From Selaginella tamariscina (taxonomy: Eukaryota > Streptophyta > Lycopodiopsida > Selaginellales > Selaginellaceae): a DNA stretch of 64,000 nt. Position 1 is the first letter of the stretch. Every line of letters starts with the position of its first letter. The stretch is taken from positions 272,066 through 336,065 of the forward strand of contig PUQB01000208.1 of the NCBI GenBank assembly GCA_003024785.1, given 5' to 3'. The translations under genes and the position numbers were made by a program. Below the pieces are notes generated by a model. The model searched no databases, was not told where the DNA came from, and worked only from the letters and a program-made list of their open reading frames with translations. Below, in pieces: positions 45,743 through 58,246 of this stretch.

Positions 45743-47892
45743 TTAAAAGCTAGGTGCACCTGACCAGCCATCGAGACATCTGAACAAGGGAGCTACAAGT
45801 TTACCCTGGCAGATGGCCTCATAGACCTTGGTGAAATCCTCCCCAGGAGAGCCACTCTTGGTTCCCATGAGCAGCGCAGTTTCACAGTCCTTCCTCACAA
45901 ACTCATACAATGGAGCTGAAGCACAGTCATATATCCTGTTGTCAACGGAAGCCTCGCCTTGCTCATAAGCCTGGCGAGCAGCTGCAACCTCGACAGCCAG
46001 TCTAGTCTTCACCTCCTCCTCAAACAAGCCGATCTTGTGGAAGACAGAAGTCTTCTCGTCATTCTCCTCACCCATGTTCTTGAGTGCGTGCTCAACCAGC
46101 ACCTGCCTCAGCTTCTGCATCAGTGGGTATCCAGCACTGCAAGGATCATCGATGTATGTGAAAACATGCTGGTTGTCAACCACTCTGAGGAGCTCCTTCT
46201 CGCAGAATCTGGAGGCCAAGAGCACTCCATTGGGAGCAGTTGTGAGTGTCTTCTTGGCTGCTTGGGAGACCACCTGCTTCACTGTGGCTTGCATGTGCTC
46301 CTCGAGGTGACGAAGATCAATAGCCTGGCACAGTGCAACCAGTAAGTGGAGCTCATGAGCTTGAGGATGTCAAGAGCCTCAGCTGTCTTGCGAGCTGAAA
46401 CAAGACCCAGAGAGTTGACGTCCTGGTTGTGCTGCTCCGCAGACTACGTGGGTGGTGACCGGGTTGGCAAGGTACTGGAGCTCAGAAGTGTACGAGGCCA
46501 TTGCAATCTCTGCACCTTTGAAGCCGTAGTCCAAGCTCGGGTTGTCACCTCCGCTGAGGTTGGAAGGCAGTCCGTTGTTGTAGAAGTCGTTGACAAGCTC
46601 GGAGAACTGGGCAAACATGAGCTTGCCAATGGCAGCGATGGCAAGCCTCGTGTTGTCCATGGACACACCAATGGGCGTTCCCTGGAAGTTCCCACCGTGG
46701 AGTGCCTTGTCACGGGCAACGTCGATGATGGGGTTGTCGTTGACAGAGTTGATCTCGCGTTGGATGGAGTGTGTAGCAAAGCGGATAACCTCCATCTGGG
46801 CCCCAACCACTGTGGAGAAGTCCTGAGTGCATACCTGTCTTGCTTGGGCTTCTTCAGCGGGTCGGTCTCGTGCAACTTGGCAGCGTGCTTCATGTAAGAG
46901 CTTCCGGCAAGTACGTGCTCCATGATGGCAGCAGCCTCCATCTGACCCGGATGATGCTTGAGCTTATGTGTCAGTGGGTCCGTGAACTCGGGCTTCCCCT
47001 GCATTGCCTCACAGAACAAGGCCGAAAGAACCTCGGCCAGCAGACAAGAACATTTGCATCAAAGCAGGCAATGGATGCAACTGCTGCACCAACTGCAGTA
47101 CCATTCACAATTGCGAGTCCCTCCTTGGGCTGAAGCTCAAACGGCTTGTCCACACCAACCATGTTGAGTGCTTCTAAGCTTCCCACTACGGAGCCGTCTG
47201 GGCAGAGTGCTCTAGAGTTGGAGCGTCCTGTGAGCAGCCCAGCAATGTAGGAGAGGGGCACCAGGTCCCCGGAGGCAGTGACGGTGCCGCGGAGAGGGAT
47301 CTTGGGCACGATGCCGGCATTGACAAGCTTGGACATGGTGTCCAGGATCTCCCACCGGATGCCAGAGTAACCCTGGAGAAGAGTGTTGGTGCGGACCAGC
47401 ATTGCGGCTCTTGCAAATGCAGGAGGAAGCACGTTGGACTCGTTCTCTCCACCAAAGATTCCAGCATTGAGGAAGCGGATGAGCTCCTTCTGAAGCTCAC
47501 TCCCTGGTTAGTACGCCTGTGGGAGGTGGCTCCAAATCCAGTGGTCACACCATAAGTGTCTGTCCCTTCATTGCGTTGTCGAGGACCCATCTGGAACTCT
47601 CGTCCACCCGTTGCTTTGCCGCTTCCCTGTTGAGCTCCACCTGGGCTTCAAGTCCCCGCTTGCCAATAGCAGCAACTTGTGCTACCGTCAGCTGTGTTCC
47701 CTCGATCGAGAAGCCCACCGAGGAGCTGTACACCGTGTTCACCATCTCACGGACCTCCTCAAGGTGGCTGCCGGACATTGCAGCGGCTGCCTTCTTCCAG
47801 TTGAGTGGGTCTTCCACATACTTGTGACTCTGGCTTGGGATGCACAGTCCTGCTGCCTTGTTCAATGAACTCTCATTTCCTTTGTCTGCCAT
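45743..47892 (-). CDS. PAL: Phenylalanine ammonia-lyase, full length but with frame slips
   Basis: Converts L-phenylalanine to trans-cinnamate, the entry step of phenylpropanoid and lignin synthesis (cytosol). Start [20 protein letters not shown] at 47892, end DGWSGAPSF at 45743. The span of 2150 bp fits an intronless PAL of about 716 residues. Active-site features: [19 protein letters not shown] (Tyr/Gly loop), the MIO triad in [36 protein letters not shown], and HNQDVNSLG (in another frame). Reading end to end requires about six one-base frame changes, near 47575, 47505, 47045, 46828, 46440 and 46340. So it is either a young pseudogene or the consensus is poor here. Upstream it has a TATA box and a G-box. 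Two truncated relatives lie at 36.9 and 37.7 kb. Confidence 0.88.
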
Positions 47893-48012
47893 AGTACACT
47901 AACAAGTTCCTGATGAAGTTTGTACAAGAGAATAGTTTCTTACAAGTGGAGAAGCTACTAATCTGTACGTGTGTGTGTTCTTAGAACACTGATTTCAATG
48001 CCCTCTGAGCTC

Positions 48013-48022
48013 CTATTTATAT
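48013..48022 (-). promoter_or_regulatory. TATA box of PAL
   Basis: TATAAATAGG on the minus strand, about 120 bp before the PAL start codon. Confidence 0.6.
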
Positions 48023-48069
48023 GAGATGCCAACGATCAGTCCAATGCAACCGGATCAAAGCTGATCCAG

Positions 48070-48195
48070 TCAAACCCAGTCACCCCCGAGAATACGCCAA
48101 CTCGCACTCAGTCACCCCAAGAATATACCGACCACTGACCCTTCATGCCGGAGAGTCAACACGTTATTTCCTCAATGATCAGCTACCGTCACGTG
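48070..48195 (-). promoter_or_regulatory. PAL upstream region with direct repeats and a G-box
   Basis: Two related blocks (AGTCACCCCCGAGAATAC and AGTCACCCCAAGAATATACC, about 40 bp apart, plus-strand spelling), each followed by a CCAAC/CCGACC word that resembles MYB/AC elements. A perfect G-box CACGTG lies at 48190-48195. Function is inferred from PAL promoters in general. Confidence 0.4.
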
Positions 48196-48239
48196 GGAAT
48201 CTTGTTTTATGGCACGTTGCTAAAACGAAATTTCGTGCA

Positions 48240-49120
48240 CTAACATTCTTGTGAGCACGTTCTTATTGTTTTTGTCTTTCTGCCAGCTTCTGGTCAAAGA
48301 ATGTCTGCCTAATAGTGTATGGAGATATTGCGCACTATATTTTATAAAGAATTAACATCCATAAAACAAAAGTTTCTACTTATGAAATAGTGGGTGGCTT
48401 CTTGATTTTCCAACCCCTTGAATGTGAAATATAAGTATACATTTTTGTATAAGCCTCCTGCTTAAGTGTATCATCAACAACAAAGCCCAACAATATTTGA
48501 CTTACATATTGGGTGAGTTTGATTGTCTTCACACATCTATGTGATAACATGGAATTCTATCAAAACTTGTAGAGACACTTTGAGTGCCAACCCCTCATCA
48601 TCAAAACCACAACACAACCATAAAGGGCATGTCTTAAACATTTTACCATGTGTCATTTAACTTAATGTCACATGTTTATGTTGACACTGTATTCAAGATG
48701 TAAATTATATTGCCACAGCCTCTTAGACGTAAGAGTTACAATTGGTGATGTAAACATGACTTGACTCAAAAACCCCTATCTGAACCCTTAGAAACCTAGT
48801 TAAGAAAACCCATTGAATTAGCGAAACGTGTACTTTGTTAAGACCTCCCAAGTGTGTGAATGAGTTATTGAACAAAAGGATTTGGAGGGCATAACAATGT
48901 AGATCCACCAATGCTCAGGGTAGGCTATCCTTAGGGCTTATTGACTGGAAGTTAGGGCAGTACAAAGGGAAGTCTTAATGACATAAGGTAGGCTTATGCC
49001 GGCGTGGAGGAAGCAACCAAACACCTCTCAGTCTCTAGCACCTACTCTACTTAAAATTTAAATGGGTTAACACGGAATGCCATTCCTAGTGGAATGATGC
49101 TTATTACCCTACCGGGTTTA
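48240..49120. other. Spacer between PAL and the LTR element
   Basis: Mixed composition, short chance frames only. No recognisable gene; parts could be old transposon debris, but I cannot name a family. Confidence 0.4.
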
Positions 49121-49129
49121 GGGTGTGGG

Positions 49130-49785
49130 GTTGGTCATTAGGGACTTTGTAGGCCAGTTGTGGGGTGACTTATGTAGCCTTGGTGGTCACAGGATGCTAT
49201 TGCCAATGTCCAGTCCAGGGGTCTGCACTAGTGGCTCGGCCTTTACCTCGGGGAGATGTTAGAATGTGCGGTGATGGCCTTTACTCGGATGTCGTGAGGG
49301 TCCATGTACAAGTGGGTAGGGGTTCCTTTTAGTGCAGTGCTATTGCCTCCTTGGAAGGATACCATTGGATCAAGAGAGGGGCAAGAGGAGGATGCTCAAG
49401 AAATGCGGTAGACATAAGAAATCTAGATATATATTGCTTGTCCAAATACAAGATGGCCCCTTCCTTATAGAAGGTGGAGCAAGATACAAAGAAGAAGACA
49501 GACTATAAGGACCCCGACCCACTACTGACCTTCTTGCTTATATAGTGGGTCGATTGGTGTTAGACCTAGGTTTAGGTGGCACTCCCCTACTAGTCTGCCG
49601 CCATGTGATCAAGTCATGCCTATAACATTAATGCGTCTCCCTCATGCATGCTATCCTAACTGATCTGGACGATCAGATGTAGGCCTCTATAAGTGCACCT
49701 AATAGCCGTCATTGTTGGTCAATACATGTTGTACCTTCCTCACCTAGCCGTTCAACTTGCTGGCGGTTTGACGGTGGTCAAACCA
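49130..49785 (-). repeat. LTR at the left end (3' LTR of the minus-strand element)
   Basis: Matches 58247-58426 plus 59361-59858, e.g. GACTTATGTAGCCTTGGTGG, TATTGCCTCCTTGGAAGGAT, GATGGCCCCTTCC, TTATATAGTGGGTCG, GTGGCACTCCCCTACT, TACATGTTGTACCTTCCT. End points are approximate. Confidence 0.8.
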
Positions 49786-50790
49786 CCGTCAACTAGATGC
49801 CTGAACTTATTTATTGGCACGTCCTCAGGCCATGCTCTTAGCCATCTTGGCCTACCCCATAGTGACTTTGCTTTCTTTTTAACTTTAGGGTAGCAATGGT
49901 CGCATCCCATAGCGCGGTTGCCCCCATAGCTTTGCTTTGAACCTTGGTTGCTACTCCTAGATCTGCTTTAGCTAGACCTTCAACTCCGGGTTTGCTATTG
50001 TGAGCGCTGTAACTCCTATTCCCTTACCGCAAGTAGTTGGGCTTGTTGTTGGGTGTTTACCCTTAATTTCATGGTGGTCTTGGCGGGTCCTGTGGGGCTT
50101 TAGCTGAGCCACACTCCTTGCTCTCACTTGGTTGGAATGGGACAATTGCCCATTGTGCCTCTGGCGTGGGCTTCACTTGGGCGGGCACGAGAGTGGCCCG
50201 GTACCTTTCTTGGAAAATGTAAATAGATTCTAGAATCTGTCTTGGCATCCAGCAGCTACTACAACAGTTTCTCCAATTGGTACTGAATAGCTCTTTTGTT
50301 GGGTACCGGGGCAGCCTTACCTATTGACCAACCTCCTATCCCATGCCCAATCTAGGACTCATGATTATTACCATCCCCTACCACACCAACTCCTACTCAA
50401 CTAGCCGTCAATCTTTTGCCTGAGCCTTGGCTTTTGTGAGCTGAGTGGTGTGCTAGTGTAGTTCTTCCTTGATTGCTGTCAGCTCCTTGTGAACTTCCGT
50501 GAGCTTCGCCTCCCTTTGCTCAAGCTTGGTGCTAAGCTTGAAGGCTTGCCTTTCCTTCTCTACTATGGCCCATTCATGGTCTTGCCCGAGTTGATCGTGG
50601 AGCCGTTAAAGGCCATCGTGCTTCCCTTGCAGTTGGTCCAAGCCATTGGCTAATTCTTCACACACCTTTTCTGCTTACTTCCTTCAGTCTCTGCAGTCTC
50701 CCATTGTTGGACTCCTTAGAAAGCTGTTCTGCATACCCCTTGGCTTCCTTTTGAGCAGCCTGATAGTGTTTCATGAGCTTCCTTACTATG

Positions 50791-51327
50791 TCATCGTGAT
50801 CTTTGAACACTCCGGTGAGGTCTAGATTGTTGCATCACACTGATGTGTCTAGCCATGGTGAGCTTCCATCTTGACCCCTTCCGGATCTTGTTGATGTCTT
50901 GGGTGAGTGTTGGTATCATGTAGTGCCTGAGATAGTTTGGCCAATCCACAATGACTCCTTCCCAGGCGTTGCACAGGGCATTCACCAATCATGTGGCAAT
51001 GCACCTTTCCATTTTTCCAGTGAACATGAAGGCCATGAGCACTAGGAACTCGTCCACGTCCTCTCCTTCCCATATGCTGAGCCTGGATAGTGCCATCTTG
51101 TCCTGGTTGGCATGGAACCACTGGTGTTCATGTTCTGGTAGCTCTTCTAAGGGTGTACCATCGTCTGATAGTATGAGGCCAGCTCGCTCAGGTCTATGTA
51201 GAAATATGTTGAGCCTCCCAATCAGAACCGGATCCCCGCTTGCTTGGTCTTTTCTGTATTTAGTTGTACCATCTAGATGAATTGGCAAGCTCGCTTGGCG
51301 AATCCCGACCTCTCCACTTCTCCCCAA
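50791..51327 (-). other. Extra ORF region between integrase and 3' LTR of the Gypsy element
   Basis: Coding-like sequence with readable stretches such as HLDGTTKYRKDQASGDPVLI and EHEHQWFHANQDKMALSRLS, in the space after integrase where Gypsy elements normally have only the polypurine tract and LTR. Not recognised; it may be host-derived or an accessory frame. Fossil. Confidence 0.35.
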
Positions 51328-54300
51328 GGGGCATCGTAGAACCCGACCAGGTGCATTTGTCTCCTAACATGTTGAACGTTGAGTCGGCCGATGAATTCCT
51401 TGAATATGAAATACCTAGGTGCTATGAGTTCTGTTATTCTCTCCTAGCCTTCGTAAGGCACCCAAATTTGTTGAATGAGTGCTGGCTTGTTATATTTGGT
51501 CCATTCCATCGTCATCGTGTCGGAGAATGTTTAGACTGTCCTACTGGGAAGAAAGAGCGAAGTAGTGTGCCCTTTGCCTACCCCTGTTGGTCCTATTATG
51601 GATGGTGTCGACATGGCGATCTATGTCATCTGATGTGATTGGTGTGATTACCCTTGCTTTTTAATTGAATATTAATGGCGCTGCCTAGCCATTATTACCA
51701 TTTATTACGTGCTTATGTGTGTGGTCCACCCTTGTGGACCATGTGACCTTGTGAACTGGCAACAAGGGGTTGGCTTCCATGTTGGGTGCCTCTTCTTTTG
51801 GCTTTTGTTACCTCTGCTTCTGCCACACCTTTGTGCAGGCGTCCTGTGAGGGACGCTCCTTCTGCTCAGGCCTCCTAGGTGGGGCCTTTCAACTGGGTGA
51901 ATGTATGGCTTGAGGTGATTCCCGTTGACCTTCTATCATAGTGGCTGTTCGTTGGCTCCTAGTAGTATCGTACCGTTGTCAAAGGCCTCAAGTACCTCAA
52001 ATGGTCCTTTCCATCCTAGTTGGAACTTGCCCTTCTAGAGTATTTTTAGCTTCTTGTACCACGAAACCCATTGCCCCGGCTCGCACCTCTAGAGTTTCCT
52101 TTTTTTGTCATTTGCTCATTTGGTCTATTGTTGGCGGATCTCCCTTGTCAACTGTGCCACAAATCACTCTTCGTCCAACTGTTCTAGCTGCTCTAGTCTT
52201 CTTCGGGTAACCACCAGTTTGTCCATAATCTTATTCTCTAGGCTCGTTCGTAAACTGGGTATGGTGAATTCTCATGGCATGATGGCCTCTAGGCCATAGG
52301 CCAAATGGAAGGGCATTGCTCCCATTGCGGTTTTGAAGGTCATCCAGTATGCCCATAACGGTTTTGAAGGTCATCCAGTATGCCCATAAGATAAACAGTA
52401 GCATTTCCTCCCACCTCTTGGGTTCGTTGTGGCAAAGCTTCCTCAAGATGGTTACCAATATCTTATTTGTGGACTTGGCCTATTTATTCCCTTATGGATA
52501 GTAGGTTGTTGACGTGCAATGCTTGATGACGAATGTGTTGACAGCTCCCGAACGGTTTTGTTGATGAAGTGGCTCCCTTGGTTTGATACTAGCTCTAGCA
52601 AGCACTCGAACCTTGTTAGGATGTTCATGTAGATAAACTTTGCAGTCCACCTTGCCATTGCCTCCCTAAGCACCTTCGCCTCTACTCACTTTGTGCATAG
52701 TCGTTGATACCACGATGAACCTGAAGTGTGTCATGTGGGCCTTTAGGTTGATTAGGCCTACGAAGTCTAAGCCCCACTTCTCAAACACCGCCATTCTTGT
52801 TGAGGGGTGGTACTCCATGCCTTGGCCCACCATTGGTCCACTAACAGTCGGCGCAGCTTCTCGCTGCCTTGGTGGCATCTCAAAAGATCGTCGACCACCA
52901 TAGTTTGGTTTGTAGAATTTTCCTGGTCATTTTGTCCTCCCAAAGTGCCCCGCACCAGGTCCTATGTGCACTACGTTGACAATCTTGAGGATTTCCCATG
53001 CCAGGGGACATCTCCGGAGGATGTCATCTCTCCCCCGCTTGTATAGCTGATCCCCGATCAGCTAGCACTTTTGGGTGAGGCTTTGCCTATGTGTAGTCGA
53101 CATTCTCAAGAGTCTGTTCAACCCATTAATGAGGTAGCATTATATTGGTTGTTGCCATTCTAGGATGTTTGTGATGGTTGCTAATTTGGTGGTTTGTGGT
53201 GGGTTGTGCTGTTCTACTATTGCTTCAAAGAGGTCAACTGGTATGTCAAGTAGGGGTATGGCTTTGGGTTGTTCGCCACTTGGTATCCTAGAGAGGAAGT
53301 TGGTGATATATGCATCTTACTTGCCTTATGGACCATAGTGAACTCAAACTCCTATAAGAGGAGAATCCATCGTGCCAGCTGCTCGGTGAGCTGAGGTTTG
53401 TTAATGAGGTAGAGTAGGGCATGATGATCCACGATTAACATGAAGTGGTTACCCAAGAGGTAGTGGCAAAACTTAGATACTCTATAGATGACTACTAGGC
53501 ACTCTTGGTCAGTTGCTGAGTAGTTCCGCTCGGCTGACGTCATGAGTCGGCTTTTGTATGTTATGGATCCGCTCCTTGTCCTCCTGGGATAGAACCACGC
53601 CTGCTGCTACACTAGAGTCGTCCGTTTGTAAGTGGAATTGCTGATTCTAGTGAGGATAGGCACCTCCACTAGCTGGCGCTTGATGTCCTCAAAAGCTACC
53701 TTTCGGTTGGTAATCCATTTGTAAGGTGTCTCCTTAGTGAGTAATTCGGTCATCGGCTGCCCTATCATCATACTATCAAATGAACTTATGGTAAAAACCA
53801 ACCTTCCCCAAGAATTGCTGGAGCTCCATGACATTCTGTGGAGGTAGCATCTCAGCCAATGCTCATACCAATCTCAGGTCCACAGTGATGCCCTCCTTGG
53901 AGACAATGTGTTCTAGTAATTTCCTTGCGATCATGCCAAACACACATTTTGAGGGGTTAAGAGATATCTTGTATTCCTAGCAACGCCGAAACACTCATTC
54001 AAGGCGTGCCACGTGGTCCTTCACCATCCATAAGCTGTGAAGTCGTCTAGAAATGCATGTTAATATACATTGGACCAATCTCTAGAACGTGCCGGAGCAT
54101 TGCAGAGTCCGAATGGCATGACCCTAAATGTGTATGTTGCCCAATCAGTGATGAACGTAGTCTTGGATCGGTCTTCCACTGTGATTGTCACCTAGTTATA
54201 CCCGTTGAAGCTATCTATGAACGAGTACATCTTCGTGACCTACTACGTCTTCTAGGATGGTCTCCGTAAATGGGATGGGGAATGGGTCCTTCTCCATGGC

Positions 54301-57300
54301 GGCGTTTAGTTGTTAGTAGTCTATGCAAATCCTTAACTGGCTGTCCTTCTTTGGTACAATGACAATTGGTGAAAGTCACTCTGGGTTCTCAATGGGTAGA
54401 TGAAGTCTGCTTTGAGCCATTTGTCAATCTCCTACTTGACCTTCTAGGTGTAGTTTGGGTTGATGCAGTATCATTGGTTGTATGTCAGATTTTAACTTGA
54501 TCTTGTGCTGGCATAACTTCGGGGGTACTCCCCTTAGGTCGTGATAGGTCTAGGCGAACACTTCCCTGCACCTATGGAGGTAGTCGGCAATCTACTCATT
54601 TTTAATCCTATATGAGCATTGACATTCGCCAGCTGGGGTTCCTCGTCAATGCCTATGTTGATCTACTTGATTGCCACTTCGGGAGTCATCTTCCACCCAT
54701 ACATTGGCTTGCCACCTCTTGGGCAAGTAGGGCAACACTATGCATTTCCTTCCACAGGATGGGCCACCTCGGGATTTGCACTTCTGGGGTTTCTTCTCTG
54801 GCCTCCAGCCAAGTCATTAGGTACATGGCAGTGGACTCTCATACTTCTTATCAGGGGTCTACATCCCCTACAATGAATAAGTTTGGTAAGCACGCCATGA
54901 TGGTTGCTTCTTCTTCATCATCCAACCCCTCACTCCAGTTTGGGAGGTGGTACTCATGGGGTCGGGATTCCAATGGTGGTGCCTAGACTTGTTTCATAGT
55001 AATGGATGTTAGTCCTCTATTGGCGGGGAATTGGACTTGCTAGTTCTCTTAATCATGTTGTACCCTTGCACCCCTGAGCCATGGCTGACCCAGAAGTAAG
55101 TCAAACCCCCTTTTGTGTGCATATCGAGGATGACCATATTTATCAAAAACTTGACTCTTTGAATCTTGATCTCTACCTTCCTCATGATGCCCTTTGGCGC
55201 CTTTTTGGCTTGGTTCTCCATACGTATGAGGAAGGGTGAGGGCTTTGGAAGTGGCATCCCTAGCTCTAGATGGAGCTCCACCAGTGCGGCCTGCCACCTG
55301 CACTAGTATGGCTGGTACATCGTCCATAAAGTCAACTTTTGTCGTTGCGACTCTTGGTGGGCCTGTGTAACTCCCAAGTGAGGACTTCATACATCCCGAG
55401 AAATAACCAAAGTAGCTCGCCTAGGGTCATCGACACCTAGGTTTCCCACACTTTCCCTACGAGGACCTCCTGCAATCTTGTCATCCCTCTTGTCCTTAGG
55501 CCTTGTGCAAGTCTCACCTGCTCTGTAGCGGCCTCAACTTTGGCGCACCTTCGCACCCATTGTCCTGGTTCCACAGGTTTTGCTGCCACTTCTTCCTCAT
55601 TGGATTCCCTGTCGTTTTCCTCCTCGATCAGTGGTCTTGTCTATCAAGTTTGTGACCTTGTGATTGCCCAGCATTGTAGCTCTAGTGGTGACATTTCTAC
55701 ATGGTTGGCTTGTGGCATCTTGCAGGGCCTTCGGCTACCCTTGTGGGCCCTAGCACGTGTGCTTCTAGCATGGGTTTGAGCATTGTGATCCAAGAGCATC
55801 GGTACAATGGGTGTTGCTTGTTGCACAGTGTGCAAATCATTCCTAGCATTTTGGCCATCTATCCCTGTTGTTGTACCTCTGTCGATATGGTTGTCTCTCT
55901 CGGGAGCGTGACCTCCGATTATAGTCTCTTGATTGCAACCTACAGCAAGGATGGTCACTATTGTTGGCCCTATGCCATTGGTCCCTCTAGTTGTTTGCGT
56001 CCTGCCAAGGTGGCTGCTTGGGTAGTGTGTTGCTTATGAGCTCGGTCAACTAGTAACAATAGTCTGTGTTGTGGGATTCACGAACATTACGCCTTGTGGG
56101 CCTCCCTTCGTTGTGATTGCACATGCTCTTTGGCTCTCGACTGCCACTCCTTTTTCGTGGGCCTTGGGACGTCCGAGAGGTTCTTCTTGTCTGTGGTGAT
56201 GTCATTTGCCCCCTTAACATCTAATTTGTCTTGCACCTTCCTCTCATGGCGTCTCTCGACTTCCCACCGCTCCGCCTTCTTGACGTACCAGAGTAACTTG
56301 TTGAATGTCTGATTATCATCTAGCCCAATCCACTTGTGAATCTCCCCCCGCAATCCCTTTCAGTACTACATTTCTTGGTCAGGTCAACGGGGCATCCATT
56401 TGCTAGTAATGTATCCCAGCATACGGACTATGTATTCATTGACTGACTCTCCGCTTTCTATTTTAAATTAGTTAGCTTATGGATTACCTCTTCCTCGCTC
56501 TTCTCCTCCTAGAAGGTGTCCAAAAACGCCCTTCATACAGTCTCCTAGCAAGCTCCTTCATTTGTCTCATGGAATTGTATCTACTAGGCATGCGCCTTCT
56601 TGTCTAGAGTGCATGCGAATGCACTCAGCTTCATGTGGTTGTTACTTACGCCTCTCAACTCACACACCTGCTCGAACTTGTGTACATGCTGGTCAGCATC
56701 TTCACCCCTCATTCCTTGGACCGCAGGTAAGGTGCTATTTAGTGTGCTTTTTTGCATCTGATGAGTGTGAGTTAGTAAGGTCACTAAATTGATTCCCATG
56801 GCGTTCTGTTGAGCCTGGGAGGTGCTCCAGTCTGGACCCTCTGCTTTGGAATGTTGTAGTCCACATCCTGGTATCCTACAAGTACTTTTTTCCTCCCTTG
56901 CACCCCATCCTTCGATTGAGGGTTGGTGATGAGGATGGGCTCCTCCTGACTGTTCTGCTAAGGCCCCCCTTCACGGAACCAACCTGATGGCTGGTGGCAT
57001 GGCATATCTTGGTTGGACAATATCCCCTCGTCTAGAGGGTGGTTGGTAAGACCGTGTGACCTTGTGGAATCCCCTTGCAGTGTCAAATAGTTTGTGGTTG
57101 TTGGGGCAGATTCTCCTGGCCTAAGACGATATCCCCTCGTCTCGTGTGGGTTGTAGCTTTGTTGTGCACCTTTGCGGAATCCCCTTGCATGGTCGGTATA
57201 GTCACGCTTGCTCGAGCAGATTCTCCTCACCCTAGAACAAAATCCCCTTGTCTCCTTCCCAAAGTGACTGTGTGGCCCCCTTTGCTAGTGACTCCTAGTT

Positions 57301-58246
57301 TGCCAGCTTGTCGATGTCCAATCACCTTTGTGTGGGTCCCATGTGTAGCCTAGCCTTTTGGAGCCTCATGTTGTCATCCTGGTACTCACCCTAGCCTGCT
57401 GCATCGTTCGATCGATTGAACTCATGGTACATAGGTTGCTTTGTTGGTGGTCGGTGCCCCTCCCTGTAGGGCCTTCCGGATGAGGCTCTTTCTCCCCTCT
57501 TTTCAAGCATTCACGGTCCACCTGCCTTACCCTAGTGGGTGATGATGGCCCTGGGTTGCATCCCTTGTAGCATTGGCCATGCAGGACCTCAGACTCTTGT
57601 CCCTTGTCACTATCTGCATTGATGTCGCCACCTCGAGATTCCTACCTCCAACATAGGCCTTCCCTCTCATGGGGTTCTTTTGCACAGGGTCTCCTCCCTC
57701 AGGGGTACTCGTCAAACATGGGTTTAGCTCTCCGGTGTGGAGGCTCATCATAGCCATCACTTTCACCTACGTCGAGAGGGGGTGGAGGGCTTCTATCATC
57801 TTACCATCCGTCCCACTTTGCGTCATAAGTCATTGTTGGGTGAGGTCGCTCGTCCATGTGTTGCTCATTCCCACATGTTCCTACACCTGGGATTCCATTA
57901 GAACATGCTAAGGGTTTTTCATACCTTTCTTTGTCATTTGCGATTTGCGATTGACTTCGATGGTGTTGTGCCGGGTTTTTCGCTTCTCGAAGGTTCGGCC
58001 ATGTGGTGTTTGTGTCGTTCCCTCGGACAGGCAAGATTGTGGCATTCAAGGTACCTCTCTACCCTTCATTAGCCTCTCTTGGCCAGCCTGACACATCCTC
58101 TTAGCCAACTGGTACTCGCTAATTTCTAGTTATTCAAATGAGTTAATCCCGGCTCTCCAGTTTCTCCTTTGGGCCACCACTTTGCTTGCTACTATGAACT
58201 CCATCTGTGTCCAATTAATATCTCTCCGTGGTCATCACAAATGGTC

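Noticed and set aside
46346-46897. 183-residue plus-strand ORF
   Set aside because: Antisense shadow of PAL coding sequence; no independent motif or codon support.
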